Of a stretch of 64,000 nt of DNA, positions 23,930-36,000 are shown piece by piece (position 1 is the first letter of the stretch; every line of letters starts with the position of its first letter). Below the pieces are notes generated by a model, which saw only the letters and a list, made by a program, of their open reading frames with translations, was not told the DNA's origin and did no database searches. Where the stretch lies: the NCBI GenBank assembly GCA_026874595.1, contig CM049315.1, positions 7,872,664-7,936,663 on the forward strand, in the 5' to 3' direction. A program made the translations under genes and the position numbers. This DNA is from Sipunculus nudus (Eukaryota; Annelida; Sipuncula; Golfingiida; Sipunculidae).

Positions 23930-24081
23930 TTATAGACTAGAGCTCTCAGGGTTGGCAGCAGCAAGATGTGTGAGCTGATCTGCCAGTCCAAGACAATACA
24001 GCCCCCTCTGGTTGTACTCTGTGGCGTCTCTCTCACCTCTCACAGTCTCAAGGAAAAGTAAGAAATCCTGCAGGAATAAAC
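23930..24081 (-). CDS. BLVRA: Reductase coding exon 7 (terminal)
   Basis: Polypyrimidine tract and CCAG acceptor end at 24082. Encodes LFLQDFLLFLETVRGE and YCLGLADQLTHLAAANPE, then TAA at 23932-23930. The CLGLA motif corresponds to HCLGLAEE near the human C-terminus. Confidence 0.87.
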
Positions 24082-27000
24082 CTGGAAAAAAAAAAGAAAT
24101 ATAGAAAATATACCAGTGACAGATAATAAAGAAACAATTTCCTGCATATGTGGTGAGACCGTTGTTGGCATTATTAATTTTATAGTCTAAATATCTTCCA
24201 TAATGCCATATACTTTGAATGAGTTGTGATAGCTGGTAATAAGACATCTACCATGTAAGGGCTGCCACTTGTGCAGACATCTGGATTAGGAATTTAACAA
24301 CACTGAAACTGGTGAATCTTGTTATAAGAAGTGTTTATTAAATGTGGCAAGTGATCTAGATGCAGCTCTGTGTATATGGAGGTTTGTTCTCTTGGGTCTA
24401 TTTTTTACTGGTCTGTACTGGTGCTGTGCCAATTAATTTTAACGATTTGGTCATTTTATTTCATTATCAATAAATTGTTCATATATTTGCATAATCAACC
24501 ATAAACATTTGTGTATATGCACATGAAGAAAAATCATATAATATAGAAAATATAATTTTATCCTGTTAGGGATATAAAAAAGACTAGACATGAAGTAGTG
24601 CTCAGCATTAACACTGAACCTCGTGCAGCCAACAAGTGCCAACAACCCGGCCTGGTTACCTTAATCTGTCTGTGCGATGTATATATATGACTGTTAACTC
24701 AATTAATATTTTAGGTATGATTCTATTCAGCAGATTCCAAGATAATATAAAAGGTATAAAAAATAATTAATAAAATTCTTTTCTTTCAATTATTGAACAT
24801 TACCTGTAACAAAGGATTTCTTCTTTTGTTATAATGGTATATAAGGTCAATATATATTATGTGGATTTTGATTTCCTCCAAAATTTAATGGATTGTTCAT
24901 ATGTTTTTACGCAAACCTAAGCAAATTTCTGATAAAATCCTGATAAAAACTGTTTGCTTTAACTGTACTTATGACAAAGCAACAAACCAAAGGCTGAAGT
25001 TATTTCTTTGCACCAAAAGATGTTAACCTGCCATTTATCTGGGAGCATGTGTCATCAGTTTCTGATCAAGTGGATGACAATCAAAAAAGCTCAGGACAAG
25101 CATTAAATACTGTAGGAGTCTATTCGCCCGAGCCTGTCTTTCCACATTGGCAGCTTTTAGTTGCATTTTTGCATGCAAGAGCCTTCATTGACGTATGTGT
25201 TTGTAATCATACCCAAGACTTCCACCAACTGACAACTAAAAAAAATTGCTTTTTGTTATGTCCTCTGAACTTCAAATTTTTACAGATTATCTTTCATAAA
25301 CTTTCACTTTTCTATGTAAAGTCATATAATTTCTTCAAATTATTTTCACAGTATAGATGGCTTACCTATACAATCCCTATCTTTAAAAAAAAATCTCACA
25401 CAAATTCTTATACCCTTTATATGCCTAATGTCTACTTCTTTATTTGATTTCTTGAATAGCATAATTTGCCATTCTTTGGTGACTTTTTTTTAGGACAGTA
25501 GGTTCTTGGAGAATCCAAGCACCAGTGATCTGTATATCATGAACAACAGTCCCTGGGAAAAGCCCAGGGTTATATATGCCACATTCAGTCCCTAGCAGCT
25601 CATTACAAAACAATATGATTCAGAACTGTGGATTTCCACAGGTGCATCTAGTGTAAGTTGATTCACAGTTCTTAATTGCATCAATTAAGTAATTTGGTAA
25701 GATAACATCACATTATGCAAACAGATGTAAATATTTTTTAATAAAAAAATTATTTTATAAATTGTTTAAAACGATCAATATCTGAACCTATATATTGCCA
25801 AGCTCACATATACACTGGGCTCTGTGCGTTTTTTTTTAACCCAGCAGCTTGCTGTGGGTTTTTGAGACAGTATGGTCACCATATGAAGTTTCATCCCAAG
25901 TTGTTTGGACTCGCATAATCTATAGCAACCCTACTTGACCTCCAAAACTTGGTTGGTAAGGGGGCTGTCTGTGAAATGAGGGTTCTATGCAAGAAGCAGT
26001 ACACCGTACATTGCCTGGCCGGTTACCAGCAGGTGGCTGGCCTGTGAACGCTGGCACAGTGCGTCCACGAAAGGGTATTTCCTGCTTTATATATATCTGA
26101 TTTTTTAACAACAGTCATTTGTTAAACATCAAGCCAAAGAATAAGAAAGGGAAAGGAAAGAAAAGAAAAGAGACTTTTGGAGGGTCATTTAATTATTGTA
26201 TTATTATCTGCAGTTTTTCTTGGACATTTGATCCAATACCGGTTGTCTTTTTTGATACTGATAAATGAAACAGGTAAACCCAATAGTATAACAACAAGCA
26301 AATTTGTTGAATTTATACTGGGAGTACCAGCAAATCGAGTATAATCAGGAATAGCTATACTGACCCGAGTTGGGCTGCCTGGAGCTTGACAATGCAAATG
26401 AATACAATAGATCTCTGAGAAAAACCTCAATAACTTGCTTAATGTTTGAGTTTTTCAGAATTTAACAGATTTAATCCTAATGTGTACATGCTGTGAAAGT
26501 TAAACCAAATGTACTAACATAAAAAAGTACCATAGTCAAAGTTGGACAAAATTTAAGGTACTGATTAAATATCTATGCTAGTAACTTAAAACAAGTGACC
26601 CAGGGGTCATGACGCTCAGCTGACCAGGAAGACATTGACAAAAGTAATTTTATCATCTGAATGTCAAATTTGAATGAAATACTTTTTCCAAACTTGACCT
26701 TTTGTATAAAATCATCCAATATTCATTGGGGTACTATGGAGCTCTGTAGCATGAAGGATATGGGTAACAGACACCTATTTTCAAGGTTTACAAGATGACT
26801 TTTCAGGGGTCTCCCAGCATGTCAAAAAATAAAATTCTAGGTCCAGTTATTATGATTTGTGCCCTGTTAACAAATCCAAATGTTTATTTGGGGGTATTTC
26901 AAAGCCGCATAGGATGAAGGATATGGGTAACAGAGATGTAATTTCAGGTGCACAAGGAGACTTTTCAGGGGCCTCCCAGCATATCAAGAAAGGAGATTCT

Positions 27001-30000
27001 AGGTCAAGTCATTATAATTTGTGCTCTGTTAACAGATGACCAAATCTTTATTCTGGGGAGTACTTCGGAGCCCCAGAGCATGAAAGATATGGGTAACAGG
27101 GACCTTATTTCGGGTTTACATGTAGACCTTTTATGGGCTTCCCTCGAGGTGAGGACAGAAGATTCTAGGTCCAGTCATTATGATTTGTGCCCTGTTAATA
27201 TATGACCAAATCTTTATTCTGGGGGGTACTTCAGGGCCCCATAGCTCACAGAATATGGGTAACAGGGACCTTATTTTGGGTTTCCATGTAGACCTTTTAT
27301 GGGCTTCCCTGGAGGTGAGGACAGAAGATTCTAGGTCCAGTCATTATGATTTGTGCCCTGTTTACAGATGACCAAATGTTTAAAGATCACAAAAGTAGAG
27401 AAAAAAAAATCGTAAAAAAATAAAAAAAATATAGGTGGCGCCACCAATCTCCAGAAATTGATGAAACACTCCATGATCAATATCCATGCAAAGAATCATG
27501 GTGATTAATGCATAAGTTGTTCAGATACTTGAGCTTTTGTTTTAAATTTTGCATTATTCTGGGGGGTACTTCAGAACCCCATAGCTCGAAGAATATAGGT
27601 CACAGTGACCTAATTTCAGGTTTACAAGGAGAATTTCCATAGACCTCCCAGAATTTCAAGTAAGAAGATTCCCGGTCTAGCGGTTACGATTTGTGCCCTG
27701 TTAACAGACAGACGCCTGGATGGCCGGACGGACGACGGACAAAAGGTGATCCCTACAGCTCAGATGACTTTCAGTCAGCTGAGCTAAAAATTGAAAAAAT
27801 ACAGGTGGCGCCACCAGAATGCAGAAACTGATGAAACATTTCATGATCAATATCCATGCAAAGAATCATGGTGATCAATATAATAATGGTTCAGATACTT
27901 GAGCTTTTGTATCAAATTTTCCATTATTCTGGGGGGTACTTTGGAGCCCCATAGCTCAGAGGTTATGGGTAACAGAGACCTAATTTCAAGTTTTTAAGGA
28001 AACTTTTCATGGGCCTCTCAGGATGTCAAGAGAGAAGATTCTAGGTCCACTTGTTACAATTTGTGCCATGTTAACAGATGACCGCATCTTATGAGGTCTC
28101 AAAAATAGAGAAAAAAATTCGTAAAAAAAAAAAATAACGGTGGCGCCACTATACTGTAGAAACTGATGACACATTCCATGATCAATATCCATGCAAAGAA
28201 TCATGGTGATCACTGCAATAGTTGTTTAGATACTTGAGGTTTTGTATCAAATTGTCCATTATTCTGAGGGATACTTCAGATGACTTACAGTCAGCTGAGC
28301 TAAAAACACTTAATGGTCAATATCCATGCAAAGAATCATGATGATCTCCGTATTAGTTGTTCAGATACTTCAGCTTTTGTATCAAATTGTCCATTATTCT
28401 GAGGGATACTTCAGAGTCCTATAGCTTGAAGGATATGGGTAACAGAGACCTAATTTCAAGTTTCCACAGGCACTCTTCATGGGCCTCCTTGCATGACAAG
28501 AATGAAGTTTCTAGGTCCAGTTGTTGCAATTTGTACCCTCTTGATAGATAACATAGATGGCTCCACCAGTCTGCAGGAACTGATGGAACATCTCATAATC
28601 AATATGTATGCCAAAAATCATGACCATCAGTGATGTAGTTATTGAGATATTGAAGTTTTTGTATGAAATTTTTGACTACTCTGGGGGGGTACTTTGGGGC
28701 CCCATTGCTCGAAGGATATGGGTAACAGAGACCTAATTTCTGGTTTCCATGGAGACTTTTCATAGGTCTTCTAGTGTGTTGAGAATGAAGATTCTAAGTC
28801 CAGTCATTACGATTTGTGCCTTGTTAACAGATGTTCACATTTTTAAAGGTCTCAAAAATAGAGAAAAAAATTCGTAAAAAATCGAAAAATACAGGTGGCG
28901 CCACCAATCTTCAGGAACTGCTGGAACCTCTCATGATCAATATGTATGCCAAAAATCATGACCATCAGTCAAGTTGTTAATGAGATATTGAAGTTTTTGT
29001 ATGAAATTTTGGACTTTTCTGGGGGGTACTTTGGGGCCCCATAGCTCGAAGGATATGGGTAACAGAGACCTAATTTCTGGTTTCCAAGGAGATTTTTCAT
29101 GGACCTCCCAGGATGTCAAGTAAGAAGATTCCAGTTCTAGCGGTTACGATTTGTGCCTGGTTAACGGACAGACAGACGGACAGACAGACAGACAGACGGA
29201 CAGACAGACGGACGACGGACAAAGAGTGATCGCTATAGCTCAGATGACTTTCAGTCAGCTGAGCTAAAAATTAAAAGATTCTGATATAATTTCATGTATA
29301 CGATTGAATTTAGATTAAATAAAGATATATCATTGGGAAAAAATGTCTCTAGGTTTAACATTAATCATGTTAAGTGAATAAATATCTTTCTCGATTTTTT
29401 AACAAAGTGCATTATGTTTGGACCCATAACTTTTGAAAATTATGTAATACTGACCTAATTTACATAGGAAATTTATAATAGAAGAAAAACAGTCCTTAAG
29501 TAGAATAATAGGTTTTTAATTGAAAATTGATATTTTACCTTAATTTCTTGAAGGAGCAAAGTCACAGTGACCCCATTTTCAGTTTGGTAGGAGATTTTTT
29601 GGAAATTTAACAGTATGTGAATTTAAGGTTTGTAGGTCTAACTTTTTCAAAACATGCCAGTCTGACAGACGGATGGAGGGACACCAGACAATGGACCTTA
29701 ACTATAGCTCAGATGACTTATAATAAGCTGAGCTTATGAGTGAAAGTAGGCATGCTCACCATACTTTGGTTTTTGAGCACTGTCTGCAGGTTGACTTGTC
29801 TGCCATGGTGGTTGTTGAGCAGATTCGCTGTCTAACACAGTATCATTCTCAAACTTATAACAATACCTGGTGGCCCTGTACGGTTTATCCATCACCTTCC
29901 TGTCCCATTTAATGATAACAGGTCTGAAACATATATTCAAAATTCTACATTAAAGATGAAAGTCAATGCCATTTATGAATAATTGAAGGATTGTAATTGA

Positions 30001-33000
30001 TCTGATAACCACAGAATATTGTTTTTCCACTCTTTCTGACATTGTAGAAAGTACAGTCATGTATCTGGTGCACATCCATCAGGTGCTGCCACCTATGTTT
30101 GTATATAGAACTAAATATTTAAGTTTTGATATGTGCTGCTAATAACTGCCTTGTCACACGTTCCTACAGGTAAAGCATTAAAGGTATTATACAGTCTCAG
30201 TTCATATGACTTTATAATGCTCTCAGAGAGTACAAGCCCCCAGTAGTGCCTGGATCTCTGGCACATACAGGTCTGTCCCAAAGTTTACCTGATCTGCTAA
30301 ATAAATCCAAGGTATCAAGCTGTATTAGTCTGTCATTGAAATACTTTTTTGTGATAGGTGCCTTTCCATACATGTGATCCCCAAGCATGTTCCATGCAGC
30401 ATGTTGGTCCTGCACAAGGAAACTCCAGTTAGATTATTTTCATTGTCCCCTTTTCATACATGCAGACCTCTGCATATGATAAAAGGAATATATTGTGGTT
30501 GCCTTTATATCAGCAGGGCTGATTTTTCGCGTATACATTCTTTTTTTAAAGTTTCACAGGGTTCCTTTTTCACACTCTATCATTCATGTAGTAGTGAATT
30601 TTATATAAAATATGAAACTATAAACTATAGTGTCCAAATTATATATTCAACAACTGATTTTTTCATATTATCTAGGCCTACTTTTTCTCTGTCCCAATAC
30701 CATATATTTGAACAATCACATAAGGCTGAGCCGACACATACAGGAAGCATTGATCCCACTGGCTGTAATTAGTTCAGGGCCAAGGCTCAATCAAAACAAC
30801 TCACAATTCAGTAAAGGTCTGAGAAAGCAACCTGTATCTACATAATGGTGTAAGGGTATTTAATTAGGCCTACTCCTGTTAATTTAAAGTCAAGTCCTAA
30901 TCATCTGCTCAACTGACACCTGTATTGCCTAAGGTAGCCCACTTATTGCAGGAATGAAGGCAGGGATGTGCAAAAAATAATTTGAGTGAAGTTTATTTTG
31001 CAAATCACTTCCATATGAGTGAAAAAAGGGACCGTATTCAGTTTTTGCAGTTAAAATCTGAAATCAAGCATCATATTCTACTGTTCTACCGTAATTTGGT
31101 CCCATTATGGACTGTGATCTTGCGCATATATTCAAATATTCCTGTAGGTTGTCATCAGTGGATAATTGAAACATTGTTTGGCATATCATATGATTTCCGC
31201 AGTGACATCAGCATTAGTACTTTATATGTAACAGGGTGACATAAAAGCGGACCGAACTGTCTTGCTAGTGAAGCCTGCTTTGCTAGGGAAGCGGTTGGTA
31301 TGCCAGTCTTTTGCACCACCAACATGGGTTCGAATCTGGGATCAGCCCAATGTTTTCCCCTGAATGATGTTACAAAGACAAATTTTTTCAGGGCAAAATA
31401 TTGGGCTGATCCCGGATTTACCGTCATCCCGGACGAGCCCCGATTTTGTTACGAAGACAAATTTTTTGTTGGCCGGTCTTTGCAGAGATATGGGCTGGAG
31501 GATAACTGTGGGAAGTGTGGCAGAAGATAACCACCATGTAAGCCTGTCTTAAGTAAGATGTGAAAATAAATTTTAAACTGAACATTGTGTGAAAACATTA
31601 CACAAAAAATTTAAGAAATAATATTATTAATATGCATCTCCTTAATAAATTATCTACATGCCGCCCCTGCCCTACACGGGCAAAATCTGCATGTATGGAA
31701 AGGCATCCTATATGATCAGGGTGACGATTTCATTACTGTGTAAATTCATCAGAAAAACTGACAAATTTTCCTGTCACGCAAAGTTGAACAAAAAATTTCC
31801 TGAAAAACTAACCTGTTATCTGTGGTGAGTAGTTTAGCCCAGGCTTCTGCTGTTGTTTCAGTCAACCTGCAATATGCCTCTGAAGGTTGAAGCTCCCCAA
31901 ACAGTGAGACATGGCGCTGTATAGCACTGACACCAGAGGTAAAGAAGGATCCTGACCTATCTGTGTGCTGGATCCATCTGTTGAAGCGACCTGCAGGTAT
32001 GACAAACATCTACATAATATTAACCAGGGACCAATGGGTGTCGATGCTCATCTGAATTTGTCTGTAAGAATAAGTTTATGAGTTTTTTTCAAAATATGGG
32101 TTCTGTGATCAGTTTGATGCCAACCTGTCTACTCAAACTGGAGTTTTTATCCATAAACTAATTTGTCAATGGATGGGATATGTGACCTTGACCTTTGACC
32201 CCAAAATCAAAAGGAACCTTTAAATATTGGCAGTCGCACCACATGGAAGATGGAAGTTTGAAAAGTTTGGTATAAAATGCATCCAAAACCTTTTAAAAGA
32301 GGTTGGTCCTGTGACCTTGACATTTGACCTCATGACCCAAAGCAAAAGGGTTCTTACATTATTGGTAGGTCATATATAAGTCAAGTTTGAAACCAATGTG
32401 TCTATCCAAACTGGAATTATCATCTGGAAACAAATATGTGGACAGATGGCCCCTGTGACCTTGACCTTTGATCTTATGACTCCAAAATCAATCAGGTTCT
32501 TCCCCTATTGGCAGGTCAGCTATATGTGCAAGATGGAAGGTTTGGAATAAATTTGGCTTAAAATGCACCCACAATCTTCTAAATATTTGGAACCTGTGAC
32601 CTTGATCTTTGATCTCATGACCCCAAAACTGATAGAGTTCTTGCGTTACAGGTGGGCAATATATAAGTCAAGTTTAAAATCCAAATGTCAATCCAAACTG
32701 GAGTTATCATCAGGAAAAATATTTTATGGACAAACAGAAAGACAAACAAATCGACAGACAGGGTGATTAATATAGGGCATTGTCTTAATCAAGCAGGGCC
32801 CTAATAAACAACACAAGGTTTCAGGACACAGATAAAACCACAGTTGCAAATCTGATTGTATCAATATAATTTGGCAGTCTCAAAATAAAGGAAAAATGCA
32901 TCAAAAATAAAAAAAAACACAGGTGGCACCAATCATAATCAATAATCACAATGGTTTTCAGGACACTGGATGAAACCACAGCTGAGAACCTGACATATTG

Positions 33001-36000
33001 GTGTCATTTGACTGTCTCAAAAAACAGCAAAAAAATCATAAAATTAGAAAAAAATACAAGCCCCATAGCTCGAAGGATATAGGTCACACTGACCTAAGTT
33101 CAGGTTTCCAAGGACATTTTTTATTGAGCTCATTAGATGAACACTAAGAAGTTTCTAGAACCAGCAGTTAAGATTTGTGCCCTGCTAAGGAACAGCGGCC
33201 GCACGACGGACAGAGCACCATAGCTATACCTCAGTTGACTTTCAGTGACCTGAGCTAAACAGGAAATTGATTGAAGTAGTGCATCAGTATTGTGATTATT
33301 GTTAACAAGTGGCCCATGGGCAATGACGCTGAGTTGAATTCAAGAAACCTTGAACAATGGGTAAAATTACCCCCAGAGTGCTTAAAATCATGCATTTTGC
33401 CAATAGACCTTAAACAAGGGACCCATGGGTCACTGTGCTCAGCTGAAGTTGACCTTGAAGGTAAAAATCTAAAATAACATTGAATGGAGATAAAGTGTAA
33501 AAGGAAGAGGTAATATAGGCCATGGTTGGTTTATATGATCGGTTTGTATTGATGACCAAGAAATTGTTGCAAATAATATTTTTTGACCTGACCATGTGTT
33601 ACCAAAAGTTGAAACTGAAGCATGTGAGCAGTTTGTGAACAAATCTTCTGTACTATTACCATGATCATTTGTTGGCTTTTTGATTATCTGTTGACATTTC
33701 AGTAGTTTACACATTTGTTCAATTGAACCTATTTATTATAACATATATTATTAAATATATGTATTTTTTTAATGTATAGAGCTGAAATATAACTAATGTC
33801 CCCAGTCCACAGATGAAAGGACTTGGTGGTGGTTGGGGGGGGGGGGGGGGGGGGCTATGGAATGGTTGGAGTTACAACATATCTGTATTATTATAGTGTA
33901 TATACATAGGATTTTCACTTAATTCATCAATGCTTAAAGGATAAAAAGTTCATTCATAATTACTTAATATATAAAAAGGACAGACACACTGGTAGATAAA
34001 CAAAGCTGATAATATATGAAGTTTCAATTATTTATTAATTTATTATTATATCAATTTTTTTTAAAATTTATCATCTGCAATTATACAGAACTGAATATAT
34101 AGTTTGCTTTCAAATTTCAGACTTCAATACCTTAATTCCAAACACATAAAGCATATGAAAGTTATTTCAATAGTGCTTATAGGAAAAATTTCATAATTAA
34201 TATATATTTAATGATAGAGATGATGGACAGTGCTGATCACTTTATTTTCCATTCTCCTAAGGCATGAATATGTTTCAATAAGATCTTAATTTTTCTCTGA
34301 TCCTATTATTTTTTTAATTAAATAAATTTTACACATTTACAATAAACACTAATTTCCAAGTGCACAGGAATAAATAATGAACAAATGTTTGTATTAGATC
34401 CTCATTTTTTTATCACATCAATTATTTTTTATTTTAAGTTTATATTTCTATACATTTCCAATATAACACATATATCTGAATATAAAAGTTGATTCATAAT
34501 TCTAAATTGCATCATCATAAATCTCAATCTTGTCAGATAACAACACATCATGCATACAAATGTATATTTATTTTTTACCACAAAAATATATCTTTTAAAT
34601 TTGCAAAACAATAAATATCTAAAAATAATACTTGATTCAGATTTCACATTTCTGAAGGGGGGTGGTGATATGACAATAACTGTACACCTGTCACAGCAGG
34701 GGGGAGATCCAGTGACTGTAACAAACCAGAAACCCTGCCAGAGCTGACTTCCAGTGACCTGGAGTGGGACCCTGCATCTGGACATAACAAATGACTACAA
34801 TAGAGCCTCAAGAAAAGAAATCCATAACTAGCATAATTTTCAAGCTTTTATTTTCAAATTTCAGATTTAAACAAATTAAATACTTATGTTTACATGCTGT
34901 GAAAATTAAATCAATAGTACTTCCAAGAAAAAAACGTGCCATGGTCAAAGTTGGGCAAAATTTAAGGTACTGATTTTATTTTAATGCTAATAACTTAAAA
35001 AATTTACAAAATTCAGATCTAATTTTGGGTAAACAATTGAAACATAATAAAGCAAAGTTATATACTTGGGGAAAATAGTCTTTAGTTTCAAAATTTGTCA
35101 TGTTACGTGAGTAAATATTTTTCCTGATTTTTTTACAAAGTCCATTATGTTCAGGCCCATAACTTAAATGGAATGTATATAGGAAATATATAGGAGATTA
35201 CTTCTGGTAAATATTAAAAAAAAACAGATGAGTGGTTTTGATATTAGGTAGTCCTCAAGTGTGATATTAGGCTTTTAATGGAAATTTGAGGTTTTTCCTT
35301 AAAATCTTGAAGTAACGAAGTCATACTGACCCAATTTTCAGGATGGTAGGAGCTTTTGGGGACATCTAACAGTATGCCGAATTTTGGATTTCTTAGGTCT
35401 TACAGTATCAAAATGTGCCAGTCAAATGGACAGACATACGGACAGCAAGACAGACAGACGACGGACAATGGACCATGACTATAGCTCAGATGACTTATAG
35501 TCAGCTGAGCTAAAAAATACAGGTGGCACCACCAGTGTGAAGGAGCTGATGAAAGAATCCATGATCAATATGCATGCAAAGAATCATAGTGATCAATGCA
35601 TTAGTTATTCAGATACTGGAGCTTTTGTATCAAATTTTTAATTATTCTGGGGGGGTACTTATGAGCCCTAAAGCTTAAAGGATATGGGTAATAGAGACCT
35701 TATTTCAGGTTCTCAAGGAGATTTTTTATGGACCTCTATGGGTATTCAGTAAGAAGGTTTTAGATCCAATGGTTACCATTTGTGCCTTGTTAACAGACAA
35801 CCTGACGGCCAGACAGATGGGAGACATTGAGTGATCACTATAGCTTAGATGATTTTCAGTCAGCTGAGCCAAACAGGCTCCTGGACTCAAACTTCAGACT
35901 CAAGCAATCAATAGGTATTATTCAACTCAGACTTCACTACCAGCTACCATGACATGACCCTGCACAATGTAACATCTAAAGACAAATCACAAAATGTGAA

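Noticed and set aside
25049-25447. 132-codon frame on the plus strand
   Set aside because: Inside a reductase intron on the opposite strand, no motif, no splice context, and a low-complexity second half.
27361-29280. Possible CRISPR-like array from regularly spaced repeats
   Set aside because: Units are long, diverged, without uniform spacers, and the context is eukaryotic with spliced genes.
31260-31350. tRNA gene suggested by GGGTTCGAATCTGGGA
   Set aside because: A B-box-like word is present, but no A box or foldable acceptor stem was seen; at best a SINE fragment.
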